From assembly GCF_013401555.1 (NCBI RefSeq), contig NZ_CP058552.1, forward strand, positions 2,790,001 to 2,854,000: a stretch of DNA of 64,000 nucleotides, given 5' to 3'. Shown piece after piece: positions 17,789 through 27,274 of the stretch (positions are counted from its first letter, which is position 1; every line of letters starts with the position of its first letter). Below the pieces are notes generated by a model. It had not been told where the DNA came from. It did not search any database and was given only the letters and a program-made list of their open reading frames with translations. Source of the stretch: Paenibacillus sp. E222 (GTDB lineage Bacteria; Bacillota; Bacilli; Paenibacillales; Paenibacillaceae). The position numbers and the translations under genes were made by a program.

Positions 17789-18862
17789 ATGCAAGTGGAG
17801 CAATTAACCAAAAACAAGCTGTTCCGTTATGCCATCTGGCTGCTACTCGGATTGATTATTCTGTACTTTATCTGGCTGCTGCGGCCATTGCTGCTTCATA
17901 TATATGGATTTTTGAAAACAGTGCTGGCACCATTTATCGTGGCCCTCATCATATCCTATGTGCTCAATCCGATTGTAAGCATGCTGGGAGGGCGCAAAGT
18001 CCCTCGAACCATTGCCGTGCTGTTAATCTATGCTTTTTTCCTCACCTGCATCGCAGTCATCCTGATGAATGTCATTCCGGTGTTGATTGAACAGTTGGAG
18101 GAACTCAACGAGCATATGCCTGAGCTGTCGATGCGTGCCCAGAGTCTGATGAACAATATGGATCACAAATTAATGCCGCCAAGTGTGCGCACAGGTATGA
18201 ACAGCTGGTTTTTCCAGATGGAGGATCGGCTGACCCAAGGCATCACGAAGCTGATGGATAATATCGGGACAACCATTAATGTATTGTTCAACGTGTTTAT
18301 CGTGCCATTTCTCATTTTCTATATGTTAAAAGATTTTGAGGTATTCGAGCGTACGATTGTGGCGTACCTGCCCCGCTCACGGCGTAAGGCCATTGTTTCG
18401 GTGATGAAAGAGATAGATACGGCCTTGGGAAACTATATTCGCGGACAATTTATCGTCTGTGTGATTGTGGGCATCTTTGCGTATATCGGTTACATCGTCA
18501 TTGATATGCCTTATGCACTGCTGCTCGCCAGCATTGTCGCTGTATTTAACATCGTGCCTTATCTTGGCCCGTTTCTGGGAGCAGCTCCTGCGGTGGTGAT
18601 GGCTTCTACGGTATCGTTCAAAATGGTGCTCTTCGTTGTCATTGTGAACACACTGTGCCAGGTCCTGGAGAGCAACGTCATCTCCCCTCAGGTGGTAGGG
18701 CGGACGCTGCATTTGCATCCGTTGTCGATTATCTTCGCGCTCCTAGTGGGAGGCGAACTGGCGGGCATAGTAGGTCTTATTCTTGCGGTGCCGGTTTTTG
18801 CTGTTCTGAAAGTCATTGTGCAGCACTTTTTTGCCTATTACATCAAACGAAGAACGGACTGA
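17789..18862 (+). CDS. yrrI: AI-2E family membrane permease (YrrI-like)
   Basis: A 357-residue protein of the AI-2E/PerM family with about eight membrane helices: a pair at 15-70, a helix near 70-95, an extracytoplasmic helical segment (100-160), and C-terminal helices from 200 on with the family boxes PYLGPFLGAAPA and QVLESNVISPQVVGR. Members export varied small molecules or ions; the AI-2 name reflects E. coli TqsA. Bacillus YrrI lies directly upstream of alaS as here. AGGGAGAG is very close to the ATG at 17789; a GTG two codons later (17795) is better spaced and may be used. Confidence 0.85.
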   Translation: MQVEQLTKNKLFRYAIWLLLGLIILYFIWLLRPLLLHIYGFLKTVLAPFIVALIISYVLNPIVSMLGGRKVPRTIAVLLIYAFFLTCIAVILMNVIPVLIEQLEELNEHMPELSMRAQSLMNNMDHKLMPPSVRTGMNSWFFQMEDRLTQGITKLMDNIGTTINVLFNVFIVPFLIFYMLKDFEVFERTIVAYLPRSRRKAIVSVMKEIDTALGNYIRGQFIVCVIVGIFAYIGYIVIDMPYALLLASIVAVFNIVPYLGPFLGAAPAVVMASTVSFKMVLFVVIVNTLCQVLESNVISPQVVGRTLHLHPLSIIFALLVGGELAGIVGLILAVPVFAVLKVIVQHFFAYYIKRRTD

Positions 18863-18893
18863 TCACAGCAACAGTCTGATCCAAAAGGGTGCG

Positions 18894-18922
18894 TTGACAC
18901 CATATAGGCATATCGATATAAT
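18894..18922 (+). promoter_or_regulatory. Consensus SigA promoter of alaS
   Basis: TTGACA (18894-18899), a 17-base spacer and TATAAT (18917-18922): a perfect match to the vegetative consensus, about 240 bases before the T-box sequence. It is therefore a strong promoter held back by the leader. Confidence 0.88.
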
Positions 18923-18928
18923 GGAGGG

Positions 18929-19213
18929 GTATGTTTAGAACAAGAAATCGATGATGAAATGAAGTACGCCGAGGGTTCCTTTCCTCAGAGAATAGACTTC
19001 TTCGGATCAGATGTAATCTGAGCCCGATGGCTGGAAGAGTCTTGAAAGTTGAAGCGGCGGAAAGCTGATTTCGGAGTGCAGGACAACCCTGCCGGGAGCG
19101 ACCGTTATTTCGCATCAACGAGGAGATTGTTTGTTTATCTGCGGATGAACAGCAATAACCAGGGTGGTACCGCGATAACATCGTCCCTGATTATTCAGGG
19201 GCGTTTTTTGTGT
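18929..19213 (+). ncRNA. T-box leader controlling alaS
   Basis: The conserved T-box AGGGTGGTACCGCG lies at 19161-19174, with a helical leader of about 230 bases before it (stem I region including AAGTACGCCGAGGG and GATGGCTGGAAGAG). Uncharged tRNA Ala would pair with the specifier and with TGG of the T-box and stabilise the antiterminator. I could not fix the specifier codon with confidence: GCG near 19053 and GCT near 19064 are both alanine codons in plausible places. Confidence 0.92.
19182..19210 (+). terminator. T-box terminator upstream of alaS
   Basis: CCCTGA / TCAGGG stem with loop TTAT and an outer CG pair, followed by six T (19204-19209). It competes with the antiterminator formed by the T-box. 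Confidence 0.88.
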
Positions 19214-19290
19214 TTCTTTTTACAAAAACAATGTTGACCAACCGGAGCGAATACGCAACGGACTATTATAATTTAATGGGGGCATCCAGT

Positions 19291-21921
19291 ATGAAAGCCA
19301 GTGAAATCCGGTCCAAGTGGATAGAGTTTTTTGCAAGTAAAGGTCACAAAATCGAGCCAAGCGCATCGCTTGTACCTCATAATGATCCATCCCTTCTTTG
19401 GATCAATGCAGGTATGGCGCCGTTGAAACCGTATTTTGACGGTCGGGAGAAACCGGAGAACCCGCGTCTCGCCAACTCCCAAAAATGTATTCGTACAAAT
19501 GATATTGAAAATGTCGGTAAAACGCGTCGTCACCATACGTTCTTCGAAATGCTCGGCAACTTCTCTATTGGAGATTACTTCAAGGAAGAGACCGTAACAT
19601 GGGCGTGGGAATTCTTGACCAGCAAAGAGTGGATCGGATTCGATCCGGAGCGCCTGTCCGTTACGGTATATCCGGAAGATGAGGAAGCATTCAAACTGTG
19701 GAACGAAAAAGTGGGACTACCTGCTGAGCGTATCATTAAATTGGATGAAAACTTCTGGGATATCGGCGAAGGCCCGTGTGGGCCTTGTACCGAGATCTTC
19801 TATGACCGCGGCGAAGCTTATGGAAACGACATGAGTGATCCTGAAATGTATCCAGGTGGGGAAAACGAACGTTATCTGGAAGTATGGAATCTGGTATTCT
19901 CCCAGTTCAACCATAACAAGGACGGTAGCTACACACCGCTTCCTAATAAAAATATTGATACAGGTGCAGGTTTGGAGCGTTTTGCTTCCATTCTGCAAAA
20001 TGTGGATTCCAACTTCGACACAGACCTGTTTCAACCAATGATTCAGAGAACAGCCGCTCTTGCGGGTGTGAAATATAACGACAGCGTAGAGATTGACGTT
20101 GCACTGAAAGTCATTGCCGATCATATCCGTACCGTTGCTTTTGCTGTAGGTGATGGCGTTCTGCCAAGCAATGAAGGACGCGGATATGTCATTCGCCGTT
20201 TGCTCCGTCGTGCCGTACGTTACGGAAAAGTACTGGGACTTGACCGTCCATTCCTGTATGAACTGACAACGACTGTTGGTGAAGTGATGGGGATGTACTA
20301 CCCGGAAGTCGTGGACAAACAGGAGTTTATCGCCAAAGTGATCAAAACCGAGGAAGAACGTTTCCACGAAACACTCACAGATGGTCTGGCTATTCTTGCG
20401 GATATCAGCGGCACAGCCAAGTCCGAAGGACGTACGGTTATTAGCGGGCCTGAAGCGTTCAAACTGTATGATACGTACGGTTTCCCGTTTGACCTGACAG
20501 AAGATTATGCAGCAGAGCATGGTCTGACGGTAGATCGCGAAGGTTTTGATGCTTCCATGCAGAAGCAGCGTGAGCTAGGACGTGCAGGGCGTCAAGAGAA
20601 CGAGAGCATGAAAGTTCAAGGTGGACCACTTGCTGATCTGGAGGTTAAAAGCGAGTTTGTTGGTTATAATGACCTGTTGACGGAAGCAAAAGTGGTAGCC
20701 ATCGTTGCTGGTGACGCATTGGTAGACTCCGTAAGCGAAGGACAGACATGCCAGGTCATCCTTGACAAGACTCCGTTCTATGCAGAAAGTGGCGGACAAG
20801 TGAGTGATCAGGGCTTGCTGCGCGGAGCCAGTGTAACGGCGAAAGTGCAGGGCCTGTTCAAAGCTCCGCTGGGACAGCATGTACATCTGGTGACGGTAGA
20901 GTCCGGTGAACTGCGTGTAGGTGATGTGATTAAAGCTGAAGTGGATGCATCCAAACGTGGCGATATTATCAAAAACCATACCGCAACCCATTTGCTGCAC
21001 AAAGCGCTCAAAGATGTGCTCGGAACGCATGTCAATCAGGCAGGATCACTCGTAGAGCCTCAACGTCTGCGCTTTGACTTCTCGCACTTCGGCAGCATTA
21101 CGCCGGAAGAATTAACGGAGATCGAGCGTCAGGTGAACGAACAGATCTGGAATCGTCTGAACGTAAACATTGAACTGAAAGCTATTGATGAAGCCAAAGA
21201 AATGGGCGCAATGGCACTGTTCGGTGAAAAATACGGGGATATCGTACGTGTAGTACAAGTCGGAGACTATAGTTTGGAACTTTGTGGCGGCTGTCACGTA
21301 AACAATACATCAGAGATCGGTATCTTCAAGCTGGTGAGCGAGAGCGGAATCGGCTCCGGCGTACGTCGGATCGAAGCTGTGACTGGCCGTGGCGCGTATC
21401 TTTATGTGGAAAGCCAGTTGGAACTGCTCAAGCAATCAGCAGCACTGCTCAAAGCAAATGTGGCTGATGTACCTAAACGGATTGAAGGTCTGAACCTGCA
21501 ACTGAAAGAAGCGGCCAGAGAGACTGAATCCTTACAAAGTAAGCTGAGTGCCATGGAAGCTGGTCAATTGACTGATCAAGTAGTACAAGCAGGAAATACA
21601 CAATTGCTGGCAGCGCGCGTAGATGCTCCGAACATGGATGCACTGCGTACAGTGGCAGATGAGTTGAAAGTAAAATTGCCTAACGCGGTACTCGTATTGG
21701 GTGCTCCAGCGGACGGCAAAGTGAATTTCGTTGTAGCTGTACCTGCTGAACAAGTAAAACAAGGGCTGCATGCAGGTAAAATCGTCAAGGAAGTTGCGGC
21801 AGTATGCGGCGGCGGAGGTGGCGGACGTCCTGATATGGCGCAAGCCGGAGGCAAGGACGCAAGCAAGCTGGATGAAGCGTTGAAACTGGCGGTTTCATTG
21901 GTTAGCGGGCATACTGCATAA
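19291..21921 (+). CDS. alaS: Alanyl-tRNA synthetase
   Basis: An 876-residue enzyme (Bacillus 878) charging tRNA Ala. It begins [19 protein letters not shown], carries the class II motif region with [20 protein letters not shown], the editing domain zinc ligands [11 protein letters not shown] and CGGCHV, and the C-terminal C-Ala domain with a GGGGGG loop near residue 848. The ATG at 19291 is the conserved family start and has GGGGG upstream; the frame is open further up into the leader. It is controlled by the T-box directly upstream. Confidence 0.97.
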   Translation: MKASEIRSKWIEFFASKGHKIEPSASLVPHNDPSLLWINAGMAPLKPYFDGREKPENPRLANSQKCIRTNDIENVGKTRRHHTFFEMLGNFSIGDYFKEETVTWAWEFLTSKEWIGFDPERLSVTVYPEDEEAFKLWNEKVGLPAERIIKLDENFWDIGEGPCGPCTEIFYDRGEAYGNDMSDPEMYPGGENERYLEVWNLVFSQFNHNKDGSYTPLPNKNIDTGAGLERFASILQNVDSNFDTDLFQPMIQRTAALAGVKYNDSVEIDVALKVIADHIRTVAFAVGDGVLPSNEGRGYVIRRLLRRAVRYGKVLGLDRPFLYELTTTVGEVMGMYYPEVVDKQEFIAKVIKTEEERFHETLTDGLAILADISGTAKSEGRTVISGPEAFKLYDTYGFPFDLTEDYAAEHGLTVDREGFDASMQKQRELGRAGRQENESMKVQGGPLADLEVKSEFVGYNDLLTEAKVVAIVAGDALVDSVSEGQTCQVILDKTPFYAESGGQVSDQGLLRGASVTAKVQGLFKAPLGQHVHLVTVESGELRVGDVIKAEVDASKRGDIIKNHTATHLLHKALKDVLGTHVNQAGSLVEPQRLRFDFSHFGSITPEELTEIERQVNEQIWNRLNVNIELKAIDEAKEMGAMALFGEKYGDIVRVVQVGDYSLELCGGCHVNNTSEIGIFKLVSESGIGSGVRRIEAVTGRGAYLYVESQLELLKQSAALLKANVADVPKRIEGLNLQLKEAARETESLQSKLSAMEAGQLTDQVVQAGNTQLLAARVDAPNMDALRTVADELKVKLPNAVLVLGAPADGKVNFVVAVPAEQVKQGLHAGKIVKEVAAVCGGGGGGRPDMAQAGGKDASKLDEALKLAVSLVSGHTA

Positions 21922-21985
21922 ATCGAACGAGTGGCTTTCAAACGCCAAAATATAGTTCGAAATGGTTCTGTTCGTTTATATGGAG

Positions 21986-22019
21986 GTTGGATCGGGAGGC
22001 TTCTTCCCGTCCAACTTTT
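21986..22019 (+). terminator. Terminator after alaS
   Basis: GTTGGATCGGGA / TCCCGTCCAAC stem, loop of about 7, then TTTT, 65 bases after the alaS stop. Confidence 0.65.
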
Positions 22020-22198
22020 GTACCCGAGAGCGAGTGGAACTGAATGATGCAATATGCTGAAGCCAGTAAAGGACAAGCAAAAAACACAATTGGCTTATCC
22101 TTTGTTTACTTGTGGCAGTCAGAATATGTTATTATATAAGCAGAAATCAATTCGGCAGGACATGGTCCCCATGTTCATGCAGGAGCGAGGTGTCATCA

Positions 22199-22459
22199 AT
22201 GGACTCCATGGATAAGACGGTTAAATTTAATGTGAAAGCCGACGAGCAGGAAGCATCCTCCAAAGAGATTCTTCTCACGGTATATGATGCACTGGTGGAT
22301 AAGGAGTATAATCCTATTAACCAGATTGTCGGGTATCTGATTTCTGGAGACCCCGCATACATCCCTCGTCACAACAATGCACGCAGTCTGGTCCGTAAAA
22401 AAGAGCGCGATGAGCTGATTGAAGAGCTTGTTCGTTCTTATCTGGCCAATCACCGGTAA
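22199..22459 (+). CDS. ireB: IreB family regulatory phosphoprotein (YrzL, DUF965)
   Basis: An 86-residue acidic/basic helical protein, the usual size of the family, with the conserved core [29 protein letters not shown] and the charged tail [13 protein letters not shown]. IreB is a target of the PASTA kinase IreK in Enterococcus; threonines near the N terminus are phosphorylated there, and DKTVKF here offers a candidate. GAGGTG precedes the ATG at 22199; a second ATG three codons later is also possible. It opens the ireB-yqgF-yrzB cluster conserved in Firmicutes. Confidence 0.9.
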   Translation: MDSMDKTVKFNVKADEQEASSKEILLTVYDALVDKEYNPINQIVGYLISGDPAYIPRHNNARSLVRKKERDELIEELVRSYLANHR

Positions 22460-22584
22460 TGTACATCGCTTCCGCTGTGATGCAGCTATGCAGGCAGCGG
22501 GAAATGAACCGACAGAAGACAGCCTGAAGCTTGAGAAGGCGAATATGGTTCGACCTGAGCAGGCTTGAGGATGGGAGAGCATGG

Positions 22585-23001
22585 ATGAAAATATTAGGTT
22601 TGGATTATGGGGACCGAAGAATCGGAGTTGCCGCTAGTGACGCCTTCGGTTGGACTGCCCAGGGATTGGAAGTACTTGAACGCCGCCGGGATGAAGGTGA
22701 GTTCGCTCGGATTGCGGAGCTTGTGCGTGAGCATGAGATCGGCGAGATTGTTGTCGGACTTCCCAAAAACATGAACGGCACCGTAGGGCCGCGTGGTGAA
22801 ATATGCATCGCTTTTGCCGAACGCCTGCGGGGCGAACTGAATTTACCTGTTCACCTTTGGGATGAACGACTGACAACCATGGCAGCAGAACGAACGTTGC
22901 TTGAAGCGGATGTCAGTCGCAAAAAACGCAAGCAGGTTGTGGACAAAATGGCCGCAAGCTTGATTTTGCAAAATTATTTGGATGCCAATAGTAAAAGGTG
23001 A
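22585..23001 (+). CDS. yqgF: YqgF/RuvX RNase H-fold nuclease (pre-16S rRNA processing)
   Basis: A 138-residue protein with the RNase H-like triad in place: LDYGDRRIG at the N terminus, VVGLPKNMNG near residue 55 and DERLTT near 95. The family is annotated as putative Holliday junction resolvase, while later work points to 16S rRNA 5' maturation. GGGAGA precedes the ATG at 22585; the frame is open upstream without a start signal. It sits between ireB and yrzB as in Bacillus (yrrK). Confidence 0.92.
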   Translation: MKILGLDYGDRRIGVAASDAFGWTAQGLEVLERRRDEGEFARIAELVREHEIGEIVVGLPKNMNGTVGPRGEICIAFAERLRGELNLPVHLWDERLTTMAAERTLLEADVSRKKRKQVVDKMAASLILQNYLDANSKR

Positions 23002-23013
23002 GGGGGATCAACA

Positions 23014-23313
23014 ATGGCTGAAGATCAACTGGGTATGGAAGAAGAATCGGAGATTATTTACATTGCGGATGACGAGGGTAATGAAGAGGAATTCGAAGTC
23101 ATCATGAAATTCGAAGTGGACGGTTCGGAGGCCAAGTACATGATGGTTGCTCCGGTTGAACCCGAAGATGGAGAGACGGATGTCTATGCATTCCGTTATG
23201 AAGAAGAGGGCGACGATATTAAACTTTTCGTCATCCAAGATGATGCCGAATGGGATATCGTCGAGGAGACGTTTAATACATTTCTTGCAGAAGATGAAGA
23301 GGAAGCGAACTAA
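23014..23313 (+). CDS. yrzB: DUF1292 protein YrzB
   Basis: A 99-residue very acidic protein (about one third Asp/Glu) with the DUF1292 core IYIADDEGNEEEFEVIMKFE and KYMMVAP...YAFRYEE. The domain is a small beta sheet of unknown function. GAGGGGG lies 7 bases before the ATG. It is 12 bases after yqgF and its stop codon touches the start of a second DUF1292 gene. Confidence 0.87.
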   Translation: MAEDQLGMEEESEIIYIADDEGNEEEFEVIMKFEVDGSEAKYMMVAPVEPEDGETDVYAFRYEEEGDDIKLFVIQDDAEWDIVEETFNTFLAEDEEEAN

Positions 23314-23628
23314 ATGACAGAATACAGCCGCGAAGACTTGAAATGGACAGATTCGCTGCGTCTGGCTTTTGGTGCTCACGTTGAGCTGGAAGAAGAGAAC
23401 GGTAAATCGCATCCGTATGACCTGCTGGCTGAGTTTGAAGTGAAGGGCCAGCAGTATGCGGTGCTCCGCAGTTCATTACGTCCTTATGACGAAGTTGAAC
23501 TTTTGCGGGTTTTACCGGGAAGTGAAGGCCAGATCATGCCGGAATTAGTTACGATTGACGATGATGATGAGTGGGAGAACATCTCAGAATTGTATGATGA
23601 GTGTACACTCCCCATTGACGAAGATTGA
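23314..23628 (+). CDS. Second DUF1292-like protein
   Basis: A 104-residue acidic protein starting with an ATG immediately after the yrzB stop (TAAATG), so probably translationally coupled. HPYDLLAEFEVKGQQYAVLRSS and DEVELLRVLPG parallel the strands of YrzB, and DDDDEWENISELYDE parallels its C-terminal region. It looks like a diverged duplicate of yrzB, an arrangement I associate with Paenibacillus. No function is known. Confidence 0.8.
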   Translation: MTEYSREDLKWTDSLRLAFGAHVELEEENGKSHPYDLLAEFEVKGQQYAVLRSSLRPYDEVELLRVLPGSEGQIMPELVTIDDDDEWENISELYDECTLPIDED

Positions 23629-23707
23629 TGAATCAGCTTCAAATTGAAGAAACCGGAAGGGCGGAGAAGTCCGCTCTTTTTGGTTGTGTAAAGGAGTTGT
23701 GTCTTTT

Positions 23708-24748
23708 TTGAAAGGAAAAGCGATACTAATCTTTCTGCTTATCATCGTGGTGGTTGCCGGAGGCGCAGGCGTATATGTCTGGAACATGATGCGTCCGGTA
23801 CAAGCATCCACAGAACCGATCGTTTTCGAGATCAAGAGCGGGTCAGGGACTTCCAAAATTGCGGACCAGTTGGAGCAGGAAGGTCTGATTCGGAGTGGTT
23901 TAGCTTTTAAGGGATACCTGAAATGGAAGAAACAGGGATCGAATTTTATGGCAGGTACATATTCCTTAAATCCAGGTGTGTCATACGATGAGATTATTAC
24001 TAAGCTGAGTAACGGTGAAGTTGTGCCTGAATCCATGGTCAAGTTTACGATTCCTGAGGGATATACAGTATTACAAATGGCAGACAAACTATCTGCTGAA
24101 GGAATTGTAGATCGTGAGGAATTTATCAAGCTTGCGAATGATCCATCTGCTTTTGATATCGACATTATCAAGGACATTCCAGTGGATGAAGAACTGCGAT
24201 ATGTGCTGGAGGGGTACCTGTTCCCGGAGACGTATGAGCTCAAAGAGGGAAGTTCTACTCAAGAGGTCATGCAGCGAATGCTTGAGGAATTCCAGACCAA
24301 GGTTGATTCTATCCCTGATTTGGCGTCCAAACTCAAGGAGAGAAACCTGTCTTTGCATGAAGTATTAACGATCGCATCGCTTGTCGAGAGAGAAGTCGTG
24401 GTAGATCAGGAACGGGCGCTTGTTGCAGGTGTGGTCTATAATCGGATCAAGCAGAATATGAAACTGGAGATCGACGCGACAGTACAGTATTTATTGGATA
24501 AGCCGAAGGCAAGATTGCTTTTCAAGGATCTGAAGGTACAGAGCCCCTATAATACGTATCTGAACAAAGGGCTGCCACCAGGACCGATTGCTAGTCCAAG
24601 TCTGGCATCCATTGAGGCAGCGTTGGAACCGGAAGCTTCGGATTACCTGTTCTATGTGACCAAGAAGGACGGTACTTTTGGACATCTGTTTGCCAAAACG
24701 TATAAGGAACATCAGCAAAATATAGCCAAAAGTAAGGCTGCGCAATAA
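23708..24748 (+). CDS. mltG: Endolytic peptidoglycan transglycosylase MltG
   Basis: A 346-residue membrane-anchored enzyme that cuts nascent glycan strands. One N-terminal helix (residues 5-25) is followed by a LysM-like subdomain (GTSKIADQLEQEGLI) and the YceG domain with the catalytic glutamate in ASLVEREVV, then YNTYLNKGLPPGPIASPS, DYLFYVTKKDGTFGHLF. The TTG at 23708 is 11 bases from AAGGAG; a GTG nine bases earlier is too close. It follows the DUF1292 pair and precedes the U32 genes, as yrrL does in Bacillus, although yrrM is missing here. Confidence 0.93.
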   Translation: MKGKAILIFLLIIVVVAGGAGVYVWNMMRPVQASTEPIVFEIKSGSGTSKIADQLEQEGLIRSGLAFKGYLKWKKQGSNFMAGTYSLNPGVSYDEIITKLSNGEVVPESMVKFTIPEGYTVLQMADKLSAEGIVDREEFIKLANDPSAFDIDIIKDIPVDEELRYVLEGYLFPETYELKEGSSTQEVMQRMLEEFQTKVDSIPDLASKLKERNLSLHEVLTIASLVEREVVVDQERALVAGVVYNRIKQNMKLEIDATVQYLLDKPKARLLFKDLKVQSPYNTYLNKGLPPGPIASPSLASIEAALEPEASDYLFYVTKKDGTFGHLFAKTYKEHQQNIAKSKAAQ

Positions 24749-24763
24749 GCGGAGGGGATGTAT

Positions 24764-25693
24764 ATGAGTACGAAACATGAACTGCTCGTTACGGCGGCAA
24801 ATGTGAAAGAAGCAGAGGTGCTGCTCCGAGCAGGAGCAGATGCTTTGTTAATTGGGGATGATCGCTTCGGCATGCGTCTTCCCGGAAGCTTCAGTTTAGA
24901 TGAAACAGCAGAGGTCGCTGCCATTGCAGCGAAACATCAGGCTCGTGTATACGTGTCCATGAACAATCTGATGTCCAACGAGCTGCTAAAGGAATTACCT
25001 GAATATGTTCAAGCATTGGGTAAAATCGGTGTGCATGGGGTGGAGTTCAACGACCCATCTGTGCTCGCCGCTATTAAGGAGTTTGCTCCCCATATCCAGC
25101 TGCACTGGAACGCTGAGATGACATCGACCAACTATGCAACAGCCAACTACTGGGGAACCAAAGGCGCGAGTCGAGTTGTGCTTGCTCGGGAGCTGAATAT
25201 GGACGAGCTGACAGAGATGGTTCCATTTCTGAAGGTGGAAGCTCAGGTGCAGGTACATGGCATGACGAACATTTATCATTCCAAACGGAGTCTGGTGCAA
25301 AGTTATATGTCCCATCAGGGGCGCCCAGTAGAAGGGCATTTGGGTAAAGAGCGTGGTTTATTTCTGATTGAGGCCGAACGGCGGGATGAGAAATTCCCGA
25401 TCTATGAAGATGTGAACGGAACTCACATCATGAGCTCGGAGGATATCTGTATTCTTGAGGATCTTCATCTGTTGATGGAGGCTGGTGTACACAGCTTCAA
25501 AATCGAAGGCATATTAAAACCGCTTGCGTATAACGAAGCTGTTGTACGTGCATACCGTATAGCTCTGGACAGTTATGCAGCTGATGCCGATGCTTATGTA
25601 TTTTGTGAAGAATGGCTGGACGAGGTGCGTCAATTGCAGGACCCTGAGCGGGAATTGTCGTTTGGATTTTTCTATAAAGAACAGGTGTATTAA
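24764..25693 (+). CDS. trhP1: U32 family protein TrhP1 (tRNA wobble uridine hydroxylation)
   Basis: A 309-residue U32 barrel protein: VTAANVKEAEVLLRAGADALLIG, YVSMNNLM, VHGVEFNDPSVL, HWNAEMTSTN and FKIEGILK follow the family order. It lacks the four-cysteine cluster of its neighbour, as does Bacillus YrrN. YrrN/YrrO (TrhP1/TrhP2) are needed for prephenate-dependent hydroxylation of U34 in tRNA; older annotation calls them peptidases or collagenases. The ATG at 24764 is 7 bases after GGAGGGG; one two codons earlier is too close. It begins 15 bases after mltG. Confidence 0.87.
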   Translation: MSTKHELLVTAANVKEAEVLLRAGADALLIGDDRFGMRLPGSFSLDETAEVAAIAAKHQARVYVSMNNLMSNELLKELPEYVQALGKIGVHGVEFNDPSVLAAIKEFAPHIQLHWNAEMTSTNYATANYWGTKGASRVVLARELNMDELTEMVPFLKVEAQVQVHGMTNIYHSKRSLVQSYMSHQGRPVEGHLGKERGLFLIEAERRDEKFPIYEDVNGTHIMSSEDICILEDLHLLMEAGVHSFKIEGILKPLAYNEAVVRAYRIALDSYAADADAYVFCEEWLDEVRQLQDPERELSFGFFYKEQVY

Positions 25694-25710
25694 TAGACGA
25701 GGTGAACAAC

Positions 25711-27039
25711 ATGGAAACAGTGGCGGTACAGCGGAAGTTCTCGGGTAAACGTAACCGTCTGGACAAACCGGAGCTACTTGCTCCGGCGGGCAATCTGGAA
25801 AAGCTTAAATTTGCTATCCATTATGGTGCAGATGCTGTGTATATCGGTGGACAGGCATACGGATTGCGTTCCAACGCGGATAACTTTAGCTTTGAGGAAA
25901 TGCGTGAAGGTGTGGAATTTGCCAAAAAATATGGAGCCAAGGTTTTCGTGGCAACCAATATTTATGCGCATAATGAGGATATCGAAGGCATTCAAGCATA
26001 TTTGCAAAACTTGTATGATGCAGGAATTGCAGCGATTATCGTAGCAGATCCCGCAATTATTGAAGTGGCTCAGCGTGCCGTACCGGGGCTGGAAGTGCAT
26101 TTGAGCACACAACAATCCACTCTGAACTGGCAAGCTGTGAAGTTCTGGAAGGATGAAGGGCTCCCACGCGTCGTTCTCGGACGTGAGACCAGCTTTGAAG
26201 AAATTGAAGAAATCAAGGCCAATGTGGATATCGAGATCGAAGCTTTTATTCATGGAGCGATGTGCTCGTCATATTCCGGACGTTGTGTGTTGTCCAACCA
26301 TTTTACGGATCGGGACTCCAACCGGGGTGGCTGCTGCCAATCCTGCCGCTGGAAGTATGATCTGTTTGAAGATGCCCGCGAAGATACCGTGTGGGTCAGC
26401 GAAGAAGAAATGCAAATGCAGGCACCTGCACCATTCAAATTGGGAGAGAACCAGCTGCCCCTATTCCAGGAGCAGGACAATTCTTTTTCCATGGGTTCGA
26501 AGGATCTGTGCATGATTGGGCATATTCCTGAGCTGATTGATGTCGGTGTGGATAGTTTCAAAATCGAGGGACGCATGAAGTCCATTCACTATGTGGCTAC
26601 CGTGGTTAACGTATATCGTCAAGCCATCGATTCTTATATGGCTGACCCGGAGAACTATGTATTGAAGCCTGAGTGGGTAGAGGAAATGAACAAGGCAGCG
26701 AATCGTCCACTGAATACCGGATTTTTCTATGATACACCGGATCATGAGGATCACATCTATGAACCGGAAGAAAAAGCGGTACCTTTCGACTTTGCCGGAT
26801 TGGTTATGGACTATGATGCGACTACAGGAATGGCGACCATTCAACAGCGCAATCATTTCAAGCCAGGACAGGAAATCGAATTTTTCGGTCCGGGCGGCCA
26901 CTTTTTCAAACAGGTAGTTGGGGAATTGCAGGATGAAGACGGCAACGTGATCGATGCAGCCCGTCACCCGTTACAGCGTGTAAAAATGAAGGTGAATCAA
27001 CCTGTTTCCTACTTTGATATGATGAGAAAAAAGAAATAG
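25711..27039 (+). CDS. trhP2: U32 family protein TrhP2 (tRNA wobble uridine hydroxylation)
   Basis: A 442-residue U32 protein beginning with the diagnostic KPELLAPAGNLEKLKFAIHYGADAVYIGG (residues about 17-45) and carrying the signature ESFIHGAMC-type stretch (EAFIHGAMCSSYSGRCVLSN) and GGCCQSCR, which together give the four cysteines of a metal or Fe-S site. A C-terminal beta-barrel follows (NHFKPGQEIEFFGPGG). The ATG at 25711 is 7 bases from GAGGTGA. It is 17 bases downstream of trhP1 and the pair presumably works as one enzyme; a terminator closes the operon. Confidence 0.9.
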   Translation: METVAVQRKFSGKRNRLDKPELLAPAGNLEKLKFAIHYGADAVYIGGQAYGLRSNADNFSFEEMREGVEFAKKYGAKVFVATNIYAHNEDIEGIQAYLQNLYDAGIAAIIVADPAIIEVAQRAVPGLEVHLSTQQSTLNWQAVKFWKDEGLPRVVLGRETSFEEIEEIKANVDIEIEAFIHGAMCSSYSGRCVLSNHFTDRDSNRGGCCQSCRWKYDLFEDAREDTVWVSEEEMQMQAPAPFKLGENQLPLFQEQDNSFSMGSKDLCMIGHIPELIDVGVDSFKIEGRMKSIHYVATVVNVYRQAIDSYMADPENYVLKPEWVEEMNKAANRPLNTGFFYDTPDHEDHIYEPEEKAVPFDFAGLVMDYDATTGMATIQQRNHFKPGQEIEFFGPGGHFFKQVVGELQDEDGNVIDAARHPLQRVKMKVNQPVSYFDMMRKKK

Positions 27040-27110
27040 GTTCAAATGCCTAGTTTTTAACAAAATAATGCTATGATTTAACAATATAGTGTTATAAAAT
27101 TTACAAATTC

Positions 27111-27147
27111 GACCTCCGTATATCGGTATATGGGGGTCTTTTTTTTA
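27111..27147 (+). terminator. Terminator after trhP2
   Basis: GACCTCCGTATA / TATATGGGGGTC, a 12-bp stem with two wobble pairs and loop TCGG, followed by eight T. Confidence 0.88.
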
Positions 27148-27274
27148 TAGAAAAATAGGAAAAAAGTTGTAATAAATTTCGAAAAAATGAGAGGGGAAAG
27201 GAGAAAGCTGTCGAATACTACATATTTATAGGGGAGAGAAAGAAAAATCCAACAAGTAAATTACTGGCAGGTGA

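Noticed and set aside
18929..19213. A tRNA or small RNA gene in the yrrI-alaS gap
   Set aside because: The conserved AGGGTGGTACCGCG and terminator identify it as a T-box leader.
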